From NCBI GenBank assembly GCA_046756405.1, contig JBHHWH010000029.1:1-25575 (forward strand): a stretch of DNA of 25,575 nucleotides, in the 5' to 3' direction. The stretch comes from JBHHWH01 sp046756405 (GTDB lineage Bacteria > Actinomycetota > Acidimicrobiia > Spongiisociales > ZC4RG35). This document shows, in pieces, positions 7,246-15,344 of this stretch (positions are counted from its first letter, which is position 1; every line of letters starts with the position of its first letter). The notes below the pieces were generated by a model, which saw only the letters and a list, made by a program, of their open reading frames with translations, did no database searches and was not told the origin of the DNA. Both the position numbers and the translations under genes were made by a program.

Positions 7246-7920
7246 ATGACAGATCAGCTTCGCATATTGTTAGTCGACGACCACGAAGTGGTGCGCCAGG
7301 GCATCAAGGCCCTCATCGATTCCCAGGAGGACATGGAGGTAGTCGGGGAGGCAGCCACCGCGGAGGACGGGATCCGCCGCGTCGGCTACGACGACCCCGA
7401 TGTGGTGGTCCTGGACGTCAGGCTCCCCGACGCCAGCGGTGTGGAGGCGTGCCGGGAGATCCGATCCCGTTTCCCGGACGTCAAGGTGTTGATGCTCACC
7501 TCCTTCGCCGACGAGGAGGCCCTTATGTCGGCGATCCTCGCCGGGGCGGCTGGGTATGTGCTGAAACGGGTGAAGGGGACCGAACTCATCGAGGACATCC
7601 GTCGGGTGGGGACTGGGGCGTCGCTGCTCGACCCGGAGATGACCCAGCGCCTGTTCGACCGGCTCCGGTCGGGGCCGCGTAGTGATCCGCTGCTGGCCCG
7701 GCTCAGTGACCAGGAGCGGGAGATCGTCTTTCGCATCGCCGAAGGCAAGACCAACCGCCAGATCGCCGAAGAGATGTTCCTCGCTGAAAAGACGGTGAAG
7801 AACTACGTCTCCAACCTGCTCACCAAGCTGGGCATGAGTCGCCGCAGCGAAGTCGCCGCCTATGTAGCTCGCCTCGAAGCCGAAAAACAGTCCCTCCCCC
7901 CCGAGGAGTGGCCCACCTAA
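7246..7920 (+). CDS. devR: DevR/DosR-like NarL-family response regulator
   Basis: A 224-residue transcription regulator. The receiver domain (about 5-120) has acidic residues Asp11/Asp12, phospho-acceptor Asp57 (VVVLDVRLPD), Thr85 and Lys107 (GYVLKRVKG). The LuxR/NarL helix-turn-helix lies at about 152-212. The recognition helix FLAEKTVKNYVSNLLTKLGM carries Lys182, Lys185 and Asn186, which align with the DNA-contacting Lys179, Lys182 and Asn183 of M. tuberculosis DosR. The linker SLLDPEMT and LSDQER also match DosR. It should therefore bind GGGAC-N4-GTCCC boxes, one of which is at 4725-4738. There is no Shine-Dalgarno; TATCGT 8 nt before the ATG suggests a nearly leaderless message. It is divergent from the kinase gene and followed directly by copy A of the intergenic repeat. 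Confidence 0.93.
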   Translation: MTDQLRILLVDDHEVVRQGIKALIDSQEDMEVVGEAATAEDGIRRVGYDDPDVVVLDVRLPDASGVEACREIRSRFPDVKVLMLTSFADEEALMSAILAGAAGYVLKRVKGTELIEDIRRVGTGASLLDPEMTQRLFDRLRSGPRSDPLLARLSDQEREIVFRIAEGKTNRQIAEEMFLAEKTVKNYVSNLLTKLGMSRRSEVAAYVARLEAEKQSLPPEEWPT

Positions 7921-7974
7921 CGCGAACCTAATGCACCAGGGGCCAGATATGGCCGCGTGGGGAAAAAGAACGCG
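7921..7974 (+). repeat. Intergenic repeat copy A
   Basis: Starts on the base after the devR stop codon. The first 21 bases, beginning CGCGAACCTAATGC, are identical to the copies at 17311-17365 and 19911-19963 read on the minus strand. The remainder is looser, ending GAACGCG as in copy B. It contains the hairpin GGCCA-GATA-TGGCC (7941-7954). Same orientation as the gene it follows. Confidence 0.85.
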
Positions 7975-7985
7975 CCGCCTCCGGC

Positions 7986-7991
7986 TACCGT
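7986..7991 (+). promoter_or_regulatory. Leaderless-type -10 element for the DUF885 gene
   Basis: TACCGT fits the actinobacterial -10 pattern TAnnnT and ends exactly 6 nt before the GTG start at 7998. There is no Shine-Dalgarno, so the message probably begins at the start codon. No clear -35 is visible. Confidence 0.45.
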
Positions 7992-7997
7992 CGGCCC

Positions 7998-9665
7998 GTG
8001 CCCAACGTCTTCGAGATAGCCGACCGCTACGTCGACGAACTCTGCGAGCTTCACCCGCTGCTGGCCACCTCCCTCGGAGTCCCCGGCCACGACCACGAGT
8101 GGGGCAATGTCTTCTCCCTCGAAGGGGTTGAGGCCCTCGCCGACCTCGCCCGCCGTCTCCGCGAAGGGCTGACCCCCCACCTGGCTGCGGCCGACCCCCG
8201 TCAGCGTAGAGCCGCTCGGGTGATCGTGGCCAGCCTCGACGAGCAGCTCTCCGGTCACGAGGCAGGGGATCACTTCAGGGATCTCCGCCATCTCGGATCC
8301 TCTTTCCACCGGATCCGCTCCATCTTCGATCTGATGCCGGCGGACACCATTGAGGACTGGGAGAACATCACCCGACGCCTGGAGACCATCGACCGTCCCT
8401 ACGCCGACTACCGGGAGCTTCTCGCCGAAGGGGTCCGTAGGGGGATAGTCGTCGCTCAACGGCAGGTCCGTTCCATTGTTGAGCAGGCCTCGCAACTGGG
8501 AGGAGAGCAAAGCGCCTTCAACACGATCCTGAAACGGGCCAACGGAGCAGGCCAACTTACCGACCGCCTCCAGAGGGCAGTGGACCACGCCCGTGCCGCG
8601 GCCGGGGAGTTCGGCCGCTGGCTGGAGGCCTCCTATTTGCCCCACGCCAGCGGTGAGGACGCCGTAGGGGAGGAGTACTACCGGCGCCAGGCCGACCGGC
8701 TGGTAGGCCTGGCCGTGGAGCCCGACGATGCCTACCGGTGGGGCTGGGAGGAGTTCGGGCGTCTCCTGGCCGAGATGGAACGGGTCGGCGACCGGATCCT
8801 TCCCGGGGCGACCGTCTTGGCGGTGAAGGAGCATCTGGAGACCGATCCCTCCGGCCTCGCCCGATCGACCGACGAGTTGAAGGCCTTCGTCACCGAGGTT
8901 CTCGCCCGGGCCGTGGAGGCCCTTGCCGGCACCCACTTCGAAGTTCCCGACGCCATCCGCCCCCTCACGGTGAACATCGCACCACCGGGAGGGCCCCTCA
9001 GCGTCTACTACATGGGGCCCTCCGAGGACCTGTCCCGGCCAGGAGGAGTGTGGTATTCCCTCGGCGACCAGCAGGTTTTTCCCCTCTACCAGCATGTCTC
9101 CACCGCCTACCACGAGGGCTTTCCCGGCCATCACCTCCAGGTCGCTACCGCCAAATACCACCGTGACGATCTGAGCCGGATACAACGCAACCTCATCTGG
9201 TATCCGGGTTACGGGGAAGGATGGGCGATGTACGCCGAGGTCCTCATGGGAGAGCTCGGTTTCCTCGAAAATCCCCGCCATTACTTCGGGATGCTGGCGA
9301 AGCAGATGTACCGGGCGGTCCGGGTGGTGGTGGACACCGGTCTCCACCTCGGCAAGACGATCCCCGAATCCTCGCCTATCGGTTCGGGTTCGGTCTGGGA
9401 CTTTGACACCGCGGTGGAGTTCATGCGCGTCTACGGATTCCGCACCCGGGCCCAGGCCGAAGCGGAGGTCCTCCGTTACCTCGGCTGGCCGGGCCAGGCC
9501 ATTTCCTACAAGCTGGGAGAGCGGGAGCTTCTCGAGATCCGGGCCGAAACCAAGGCGAGGCTCGGTCCGGCCTTCGACCTGAAGGCCTTTCACCAGGCGA
9601 TCCTCAACGGCGGATCGATGCGGATGGACACGCTCCGCCACATGGTCCAGGAGCGGCTCGGCTAG
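7998..9665 (+). CDS. DUF885-family protein, putative zinc metallopeptidase
   Basis: A 555-residue protein without a signal peptide, so probably cytoplasmic. The family is annotated DUF885 and is thought to be gluzincin-like metal-dependent hydrolases. The central motif HEGFPGHHLQ (residues 372-381) is the family signature, with His372, Glu373 and His378/379 as likely metal ligands and base. A downstream YGEGWAMYAE (405-414) supplies a probable third ligand, Glu407. The N-terminal half is helical and unremarkable. Length matches the family. The GTG start lies 6 nt after a TAnnnT -10, consistent with a leaderless message. The next gene starts on the base after its TAG, so the two are coupled. 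Peptide substrate is unknown; peptidase activity is family inference. Confidence 0.88.
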   Translation: MPNVFEIADRYVDELCELHPLLATSLGVPGHDHEWGNVFSLEGVEALADLARRLREGLTPHLAAADPRQRRAARVIVASLDEQLSGHEAGDHFRDLRHLGSSFHRIRSIFDLMPADTIEDWENITRRLETIDRPYADYRELLAEGVRRGIVVAQRQVRSIVEQASQLGGEQSAFNTILKRANGAGQLTDRLQRAVDHARAAAGEFGRWLEASYLPHASGEDAVGEEYYRRQADRLVGLAVEPDDAYRWGWEEFGRLLAEMERVGDRILPGATVLAVKEHLETDPSGLARSTDELKAFVTEVLARAVEALAGTHFEVPDAIRPLTVNIAPPGGPLSVYYMGPSEDLSRPGGVWYSLGDQQVFPLYQHVSTAYHEGFPGHHLQVATAKYHRDDLSRIQRNLIWYPGYGEGWAMYAEVLMGELGFLENPRHYFGMLAKQMYRAVRVVVDTGLHLGKTIPESSPIGSGSVWDFDTAVEFMRVYGFRTRAQAEAEVLRYLGWPGQAISYKLGERELLEIRAETKARLGPAFDLKAFHQAILNGGSMRMDTLRHMVQERLG

Positions 9666-10100
9666 ATGAAAGACTCCGCTGTCAGGCGCTGGTCAAGAGT
9701 GCATAGCGCGGTTTTCAAGCTGACCCGGGGCCGGATGGGCAAGCGTCTAGTGGAAAACGACATCCTCCTTCTCACCACCACCGGGCGTAAGACGGGAGAG
9801 CCTCACACAGTGCCGCTCCTCTACCTCGTCGACGATGACCGCTATGTGGTGATTGCTTCTTACGGGGGACGACCCCACCACCCCGAGTGGTATCTGAACC
9901 TGGCGGCCGAACCCCGAGTGGTGGTCCGCCTTCCCGGCAGGACCGTGCGGATGCTGGCCCGCACCGCCACTCCCGAAGAACGGGAGGAATGGTGGCCCCG
10001 CATCGTCGACGCCTACCAGGGGTACGCCGTCTATCAGTCACGGACCGATCGGGAGATCCCCGTGGTGTTCCTCGAACCTCAGAGCACCGGGAGCAGGTGA
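9666..10100 (+). CDS. Ddn-type deazaflavin (F420)-dependent nitroreductase family protein
   Basis: A 144-residue split-barrel protein of the family that includes M. tuberculosis Ddn. Signatures are the helix-strand start RMGKRLVENDILLLTTTGRKTGEPHTVPLLYLVDDD (residues 23-58, given as a span), the family motif ASYGGRPHHPEWYLNL (61-76) and VVVRLPGRTVRMLAR. These proteins use reduced F420 to reduce quinones or other hydrophobic substrates; its presence implies F420 in this organism. The ATG directly abuts the stop of the DUF885 gene (TAGATG), so translation is likely coupled. Its last 22 nt overlap the convergent nucleosidase gene. Substrate unknown. Confidence 0.9.
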   Translation: MKDSAVRRWSRVHSAVFKLTRGRMGKRLVENDILLLTTTGRKTGEPHTVPLLYLVDDDRYVVIASYGGRPHHPEWYLNLAAEPRVVVRLPGRTVRMLARTATPEEREEWWPRIVDAYQGYAVYQSRTDREIPVVFLEPQSTGSR

Positions 10101-10819
10101 CGCACCACGCGGGCGGAGTTGGCAGCCACTTCGGAGAGGAACTGTCCGAAATCGCTGATGGAATCCCGGCCGGCACGGTCGGAGAGGGAACGGATCACCA
10201 GGTGGTCCACCCCCAGAATCTCGGCTGCCTGAGCCAGGGCGGCCCCCTCCATCTCCACTGCCGCTCCGCCCAGTTCGGCGAAGAGCCGGTCCCGAGTGGT
10301 TTCGTCGGCGAGGAACTGGTCGCCGGTGAGGATCGTCCCCGTCACGATCCGCGGTTCCCGGCCCATCACCGGTTCTAGGAGGAATCCCTCGAGGCGGTTC
10401 CTTACCCGGGTCAGAAGCTCCTCCGGGGGACCGAAGCCGAAGCGGTCGGTGGGGTTGAAGAAGGGAATGTGGCCTGCCTGATATCGCTCCAGACCGTCGG
10501 GGCCGACAACCCCGGCGTCGTGTTGGATACACAGCTCTCCGATGACGACGTCGCCCACCGCGAGGTCGGGATCGAGGCCGCCCGCCACCCCGGTGAAGAC
10601 GAAGACTCGGGGCCGGTACCTTTCCCAGACGACCCCGGCGAGGGCGGCGGTGTTCACTTTCCCCAATCCCGCCTGAACCAGCACAGCGAGGAGCCCTTCG
10701 AGGTCCCCGACCCAGACCGGACGTCCTGCCAGGGTCTCCCGACTCGGGCTCTCCAGGTTGGAGACCAGGAGATCGAGTTCGGGGCGAAGGGCGGAGAAGA
10801 CGGCGATCGGCGCTGTCAT
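10079..10819 (-). CDS. mtnN: 5'-methylthioadenosine/S-adenosylhomocysteine nucleosidase
   Basis: Hydrolyses adenine from methylthioadenosine and S-adenosylhomocysteine, clearing by-products of SAM use. The protein is 246 residues from ATG 10819. Seen are the N-terminal IAVFSALRPEL (Glu14 as the equivalent of the active-site Glu12 of the E. coli enzyme), VFTGVAGGLDP for the purine site, the signature EMEGAALAQAA that binds the ribose and base, and IRSLSDRAG with the catalytic Asp. The frame can be extended to a TTG at 10852, but the ATG gives the usual family N-terminus. It is divergent from the SAM riboswitch and metH, so the SAM cycle genes are clustered. The C-terminal end overlaps the Ddn-like gene by 22 nt. 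Confidence 0.92.
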   Translation of the reverse strand: MTAPIAVFSALRPELDLLVSNLESPSRETLAGRPVWVGDLEGLLAVLVQAGLGKVNTAALAGVVWERYRPRVFVFTGVAGGLDPDLAVGDVVIGELCIQHDAGVVGPDGLERYQAGHIPFFNPTDRFGFGPPEELLTRVRNRLEGFLLEPVMGREPRIVTGTILTGDQFLADETTRDRLFAELGGAAVEMEGAALAQAAEILGVDHLVIRSLSDRAGRDSISDFGQFLSEVAANSARVVRHLLPVL

Positions 10820-10853
10820 TTCCCAGACGATATCGGCTATCCCTTTCCTCAAA

Positions 10854-10872
10854 CCGGGAACCCGGGTAGGCT
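10854..10872 (+). promoter_or_regulatory. Candidate -10 and inverted repeat ahead of the SAM riboswitch
   Basis: TAGGCT (10867-10872) fits TAnnnT and would start transcription near 10880, just before riboswitch stem P1. Directly upstream is CCGGG-AA-CCCGG (10854-10865), a 5-bp inverted repeat that could be an operator for this promoter and the divergent mtnN. No good -35 is visible. Confidence 0.3.
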
Positions 10873-10885
10873 TCGGTGCCAGAAA

Positions 10886-10977
10886 CGCTCATCAAGAGCG
10901 GCTGAGGGGCCAGGCCCTGTGACGCCGCGGCAACCGACCCGATGAGGGCACGGTGCCAAAGCCTGGATCGATGAGTG
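10886..10977 (+). promoter_or_regulatory. SAM riboswitch, SAM-I/SAM-IV superfamily, compact (SAM-IV-like)
   Basis: The aptamer core is clear. P1 is CGCTCATC (10886-10893) with GATGAGTG (10970-10977). P2 is GCGGC (10898-10902) with GCCGC (10924-10928), enclosing GAGGGGCCAGGCCCTGTGAC. Then come GGCAACC and the P3 part ending GGTGCCAAA. These match the conserved SAM-I/IV ligand pocket. The space between P3 and P1 is too short for the usual SAM-I P4 hairpin, which together with an actinobacterial host favours SAM-IV. It lies 78 nt before metH, so binding of SAM should reduce synthesis of methionine synthase. Expression platform: a short hairpin GAGCC-TCTT-GGCTC (10983-10996) follows, without a U-tract, so the switch may act on translation or Rho-dependent termination. 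Confidence 0.9.
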
Positions 10978-11055
10978 ACCTGGAGCCTCTTGGCTCATGG
11001 TTCCTCTCAAGCGTTTCGCACGAACCAGTTTCGTAAGGAGACAAAGGAGCAGGCT

Positions 11056-14000
11056 ATGAGCGAAGAGGCTGAATGCATTCCTTGTTGGGGGGGCCCTGTG
11101 ACGGGCGACTACCTCGACGCGGTCTCATCTCGGGTGGTCATCTTCGACGGTGCTACCGGCACCAACCTGCAGCGGGCCAACCTCACCGCGGAGGACTTCG
11201 GCGGTAAACACCTGGAGGGGTGCAACGAGATGCTCAACCTCACCCGTCCTGACGTGATCCGGGAGCTGCACCGCTCCTTTTTCGAAGTCGGGGTGGATGT
11301 GGTGGAGACCAACACCTTCGGTGCTTTCCGGGTTCCCCTGGCGGAGTACGGGCTCGAGGACAGGGCTTACGAGATCTCGCTGGCCGGAGCCCGTCTCGCC
11401 CGGGAGGTGGCCGACGGGTTCATCGCCTCCGATGGGAGGCAGCGTTGGGTGGCCGGGTCGATCGGGCCGGGGACGAAGTTCGCCACCCTGGGTCAGATCA
11501 GCTTCGAGGAGCTTGTCGACGCCTACCACGAACAGACCCGGGGCCTCATCGACGGCGGCGTCGACCTGTTGATCATCGAGACCCAGTTCGACCTGCTCGG
11601 CGCCAAGGCGGCCATCGAAGGGGCTCGCCGGGCCATGGCCGACGCCGCGGTGAGGCTCCCGATCCAGGTCCAAGTGACGATTGAGCTGACCGGGCGGATG
11701 CTGCCCGGCACCGAGATCGGCGCTGCCCTCACCTCCCTTGTCGCCATGGGCCCTGATGTGATCGGACTCAACTGCGCCACCGGACCCGGGGAGATGTGGG
11801 AGCCGCTACGTCACCTCGCCCGTCACTCGCCGGTGCCGGTGTCGGCGATTCCCAACGCCGGGCTTCCCAAGGTCGAGGAAGGGGAGATGGTCTACGACCT
11901 GGCCCCCGACGAGCTGGCCTCCCATCTCGTCGAGTTCGTCACCGAATTGGGGGTCGGTGTGGTGGGAGGTTGCTGCGGAACCAGCCCGGAACACCTCAAG
12001 GCGGTGGTGGAACGGCTCCGCCAGGTCCAGCCGCGGGTTCGTTCACCGCAGCCGATCCCGGCCGCGGCCTCGATCTACAGCCAGGTGCCCTTCGACCAGG
12101 ACACCTCCTTTTTGATCATCGGGGAACGGTCCAACACCAACGGGTCCAAGGCCTTCCGGGAGGCTCTGCTCGCCGACGACATCGAAACCTGTATCGCCAT
12201 TGCCCAGTCCCAGGTGGAGGAGGGCGCCCACATGGTCGATCTCTGTGTCGACTACGTCGGCCGGGACGGGGTGGCGGACATGAAACGCCTGGCCGCCGCC
12301 TTCGCCACCGACGTGGCCGCCCCGGTGGTGCTGGACTCCACCGAACCGGAGGTGATGGAGGCAGGCCTGACTCAGCTCGGCGGCCGCAGCGTCCTCAACA
12401 GCGCCAACCTGGAGGACGGCGACGGGGAGGGCTCCCGGGCGGACCGGGTGTTCAAGCTGGCGAAACGTTACGGGGCCGCGGTGATCTGTTTGCTCATCGA
12501 CGAGGAGGGCCAGGCCCGGGATGTGGAATGGAAGATGCGAGTGGCCCGCCGCCTCTATGGCCTGGCGACGGAACGCTACGGGCTTCAGCCCGCCGACCTC
12601 TTCTTCGATCCGCTCACTTTCCCCCTCTCCACCGGCGGCGAAGACCTGCGTGGGGACGCGAGGTCGACCCTGGAGGCGATCCGTCGCATCAAGCATGAAT
12701 TCCCCGGAGTGCGCACCGTTCTGGGTGTCTCCAACGTCTCCTTCGGGCTCAACCCTGCGGCACGGAGGGTCCTCAACTCGGTCTTCCTCCACGAGGCCGT
12801 GGAGGCAGGCCTGGATGCGGCCATCGTTCACGCCGGGAAGATCCTCCCCCTGAGCCGCATCGAACCCGACCAGCGCGAGGTCTGCGTTGACCTGATTTAC
12901 GATCGACGCTCCGAGGGCTACGACCCCCTGGAGCGCCTGCTGGAGGTGTTCTCCGGGGTGAAGGCCACCACCGAGACCGTGGACCGCTACGAGGGGCTCG
13001 ACCTGGGAGAACGGCTGGCCCGACGGATCGTCGACGGCGACCAGAAGAACATCGTTGACGACCTGAAGGCTGCCCTGGCCGAAGGACACGAGCCGCTGAC
13101 GATCATCAACGACTTCCTTCTCGAGGGGATGAGGGAGGTGGGGGAGTTGTTCGCCTCCGGGGAGATGCAGCTTCCGTTCGTGCTCAAATCCGCGGAGACG
13201 ATGAAGAAGGCCGTTGCCTTCCTGGAGCCGAAGATGAAAAAGGAGGACACCGTCAAGCGGGGCTCGGTGGTCCTGGCCACGGTAACCGGCGACGTTCACG
13301 ACATCGGCAAGAACCTGGTGGACATCATCCTGAAGAACAACGGCTACGAGGTGCACAACCTGGGCATCAAGGTGGGGATCAGCGAGATGATCAAGACCTT
13401 CGAGGAGACCGGCGCCGACGCCATCGGGATGAGCGGGCTTCTGGTGAAGTCCACCCTGGTGATGCGGGACAACCTAGAAGAGCTGAAGCGGCGGGGCCTG
13501 GGTCATGTTCCGGTGCTGCTGGGCGGTGCCGCTCTTACCCGCCGCTATGTGGAGGGGGATCTGCGCTCCAACTACAAGGGTCCGCTCTACTACGGCAAGG
13601 ACGCCTTCGCCGGCCTGACGGCCATGGGCAGGATCGTCGCCGGAGAGCCGCCGCCCCCACCCGTGGAACCTCGGACCCGCCGTGCCGTGGAAGCACCTTC
13701 GGCCCTTCCTCGACGGTCTCCAACGGTTGGTACCGACAATGAGGTTTTCAAGCCGCCCTTCGTCGGTTCCCGGGTGGTGAAGGGGATCCCCCTCGACGAC
13801 ATCGTCCCCTACCTGAACCTGACCGCCCTGTTCCGCAACCAGTGGCAGTTCCGCCCCACCAGGGGAGAGAGCGACGCCGAGTTCAAAGAGCGCCTCCAGC
13901 CGCTGCTGCGGGAACAGCTCGCCAGGGTCCGTGCCGAGGACCTGCTCACTCCGGCGGTGGTCTACGGCTACTTCCCGGCCAACGGAGACGGGGACGAGCT

Positions 14001-14568
14001 GGTGGTATGGGAGGACGAGAGTCGCAACGACCGGCTGGCCCGGTTCACCTTTCCCCGCCAGCGGGAGGAGCCCTACCTGTGCATCGCCGACTTCTTTCGA
14101 CCGATCGACTCGGGGGAGGTCGACTATGCCGCCTTCCACATCGTGACCATGGGGAGTCGGGTGTCGGAGCGGACCAGAGAGCTCTTCGAGTCTGACCGGT
14201 ATCAGGAGTATCTGCTGCTGCACGGCCTGGGGGTGGAGATGGCCGAAGCCCTGGCCGAGTACTGGCATTTCCGGATTCGGGAGGAGTGGGGTTTCGCCGA
14301 CGAGGACGGTCCCACCTTGCACTCTCTGTTCCGGCAGAAGTTCCGCGGCGGCCGCTACTCCTGGGGGTACCCGGCGTGTCCGGATCTGGAAGACAACGAG
14401 ACGGTCGCCCGGCTGCTCGGAGCCGACCGGCTCGGCATCGAGGTGGGCGAAGAGACCGGGTATCAGTACCACCCGGAGCAGACGACTTCGGCCATCATCT
14501 GCCATCACCCCCAGGCGAAGTACTTCGTGGCCCGCAAACCCAAGGAGGCGACGCTTGTTGACGCATAG
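11056..14568 (+). CDS. metH: Cobalamin-dependent methionine synthase
   Basis: Transfers methyl from methyltetrahydrofolate to homocysteine through methylcobalamin. All four modules are present in 1,170 residues. The homocysteine domain (about 15-320) has zinc ligands Cys240 (GLNCATGP) and Cys306/Cys307 (VVGGCCGT). The pterin-binding domain (about 340-620) has FLIIGERSNTNGSKAF. The cobalamin cap and Rossmann modules (about 640-880) have DVHDIGKN with His748 as lower cobalt ligand, then GMSGLLVKS and GGAALTRRYV. The reactivation domain (about 900-1165) has GGRYSWGYPACPD, which binds SAM. ATG 11056 is chosen because AAAGGAG (11043-11049) lies 6 nt upstream; the longer frame to GTG 10975 would run into the riboswitch. 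It is controlled by the SAM riboswitch and overlaps the next gene by 14 nt. Confidence 0.97.
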   Translation: MSEEAECIPCWGGPVTGDYLDAVSSRVVIFDGATGTNLQRANLTAEDFGGKHLEGCNEMLNLTRPDVIRELHRSFFEVGVDVVETNTFGAFRVPLAEYGLEDRAYEISLAGARLAREVADGFIASDGRQRWVAGSIGPGTKFATLGQISFEELVDAYHEQTRGLIDGGVDLLIIETQFDLLGAKAAIEGARRAMADAAVRLPIQVQVTIELTGRMLPGTEIGAALTSLVAMGPDVIGLNCATGPGEMWEPLRHLARHSPVPVSAIPNAGLPKVEEGEMVYDLAPDELASHLVEFVTELGVGVVGGCCGTSPEHLKAVVERLRQVQPRVRSPQPIPAAASIYSQVPFDQDTSFLIIGERSNTNGSKAFREALLADDIETCIAIAQSQVEEGAHMVDLCVDYVGRDGVADMKRLAAAFATDVAAPVVLDSTEPEVMEAGLTQLGGRSVLNSANLEDGDGEGSRADRVFKLAKRYGAAVICLLIDEEGQARDVEWKMRVARRLYGLATERYGLQPADLFFDPLTFPLSTGGEDLRGDARSTLEAIRRIKHEFPGVRTVLGVSNVSFGLNPAARRVLNSVFLHEAVEAGLDAAIVHAGKILPLSRIEPDQREVCVDLIYDRRSEGYDPLERLLEVFSGVKATTETVDRYEGLDLGERLARRIVDGDQKNIVDDLKAALAEGHEPLTIINDFLLEGMREVGELFASGEMQLPFVLKSAETMKKAVAFLEPKMKKEDTVKRGSVVLATVTGDVHDIGKNLVDIILKNNGYEVHNLGIKVGISEMIKTFEETGADAIGMSGLLVKSTLVMRDNLEELKRRGLGHVPVLLGGAALTRRYVEGDLRSNYKGPLYYGKDAFAGLTAMGRIVAGEPPPPPVEPRTRRAVEAPSALPRRSPTVGTDNEVFKPPFVGSRVVKGIPLDDIVPYLNLTALFRNQWQFRPTRGESDAEFKERLQPLLREQLARVRAEDLLTPAVVYGYFPANGDGDELVVWEDESRNDRLARFTFPRQREEPYLCIADFFRPIDSGEVDYAAFHIVTMGSRVSERTRELFESDRYQEYLLLHGLGVEMAEALAEYWHFRIREEWGFADEDGPTLHSLFRQKFRGGRYSWGYPACPDLEDNETVARLLGADRLGIEVGEETGYQYHPEQTTSAIICHHPQAKYFVARKPKEATLVDA

Positions 14569-15337
14569 CAGCGAGTGGCTGAGGATCGCCGAGATCAACC
14601 CTCCCGAGCTTCCCGACATGCGTCATAAGGCGCTTTTTCCGGCGTGGAAGCACGTGCTGGTCACCGACAACGTCTTCGGGCGAATCCGGGTCTCGCCCTT
14701 CGCCTTCTCGGCCCGGATCACCCACGACACCCCGGAGGTGAAGCCGACAGTGGTGGTCTCCACCCGGGACCGGAACATCCTCGCCATCGAATCGGAGGTC
14801 CGGGGGGCTCTGATGAATGGGGTGCGTTCCTTCCTGGTGGTGATTGGGGACACCGTGCCTCACATTGACCACCTGGCCCATCACCACGAGATCGTCGAGC
14901 ACCTGCGGAACCTCCAGGAGGAGCTACCCGACTTTGAAGTGGGGATGCCCACCCGTTTCCGGGAGTGGCAGTTCCGCCGCCGCATCGAAGTGGGCGCTCA
15001 GTTCTTCGTTGCCGGGCCGGTGCTGGACCCCGATGTGGTGGAGGAGGAGGTGGCCAGGCTCAAGCTGGATGGGGACGACCCGCCGGTCTTCCTGATGCTG
15101 ATCCCTCCCTTCAGCCCGGAGTGGGTGGACCGGATGGAGTCGATCGGGGCGGTCCCGGTGGGGGACCGGCTCCGTGGCCGTCTTGACGGTCTCGCTTCCG
15201 ACGTGAGGCGCAAGCTGGCTTGGGAGATCACCTCGGAGATCGAACAGCGGGCGAAGGATGCCGGCTGCGCCGGGGTGGTGTTGATGGGACTGAAGTTCGA
15301 ATCGGTGGTCTCGGAGGCCCCCGAAGCCTGGCGGTGA
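14555..15337 (+). CDS. Methylenetetrahydrofolate reductase-like protein, short and divergent
   Basis: Probably supplies or handles methyltetrahydrofolate for MetH. The 260-residue protein has a TIM-barrel-like start WLRIAEINPPE, the place of the EFFPPR motif of MetF, and SFLVVIGDTVP, the place of the family GD-P loop. GAQFFVAGPVLDPDVVEEEVARL (residues about 148-170) corresponds to the family segment that ends each barrel strand with substrate contacts. It is shorter than typical MetF (about 290-300), and I cannot identify every FAD-contact residue, so it may be a MetF-related protein with another electron donor or an accessory. The start is TTG at 14555, supported by AAGGAGG (14542-14548) 6 nt upstream. 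It overlaps metH by 14 nt, so both are under the SAM riboswitch. Confidence 0.75.
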   Translation: MLTHSSEWLRIAEINPPELPDMRHKALFPAWKHVLVTDNVFGRIRVSPFAFSARITHDTPEVKPTVVVSTRDRNILAIESEVRGALMNGVRSFLVVIGDTVPHIDHLAHHHEIVEHLRNLQEELPDFEVGMPTRFREWQFRRRIEVGAQFFVAGPVLDPDVVEEEVARLKLDGDDPPVFLMLIPPFSPEWVDRMESIGAVPVGDRLRGRLDGLASDVRRKLAWEITSEIEQRAKDAGCAGVVLMGLKFESVVSEAPEAWR

Positions 15338-15344
15338 TGGTTTA

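Noticed and set aside
7917..9641. A 574-codon open frame on the minus strand opposite the DUF885 gene
   Set aside because: Antisense shadow produced by high GC; the plus-strand protein has a clear family motif, and the shadow has no recognisable domain or start signals.
10975..11055. Upstream GTG start giving 27 extra residues on MetH
   Set aside because: It would start inside the P1 stem of the riboswitch and has no ribosome site; the ATG at 11056 has AAAGGAG at ideal distance.
12043..13356. Minus-strand frame of 437 codons inside metH
   Set aside because: metH is continuous through this region with all domain motifs; the frame is a shadow.
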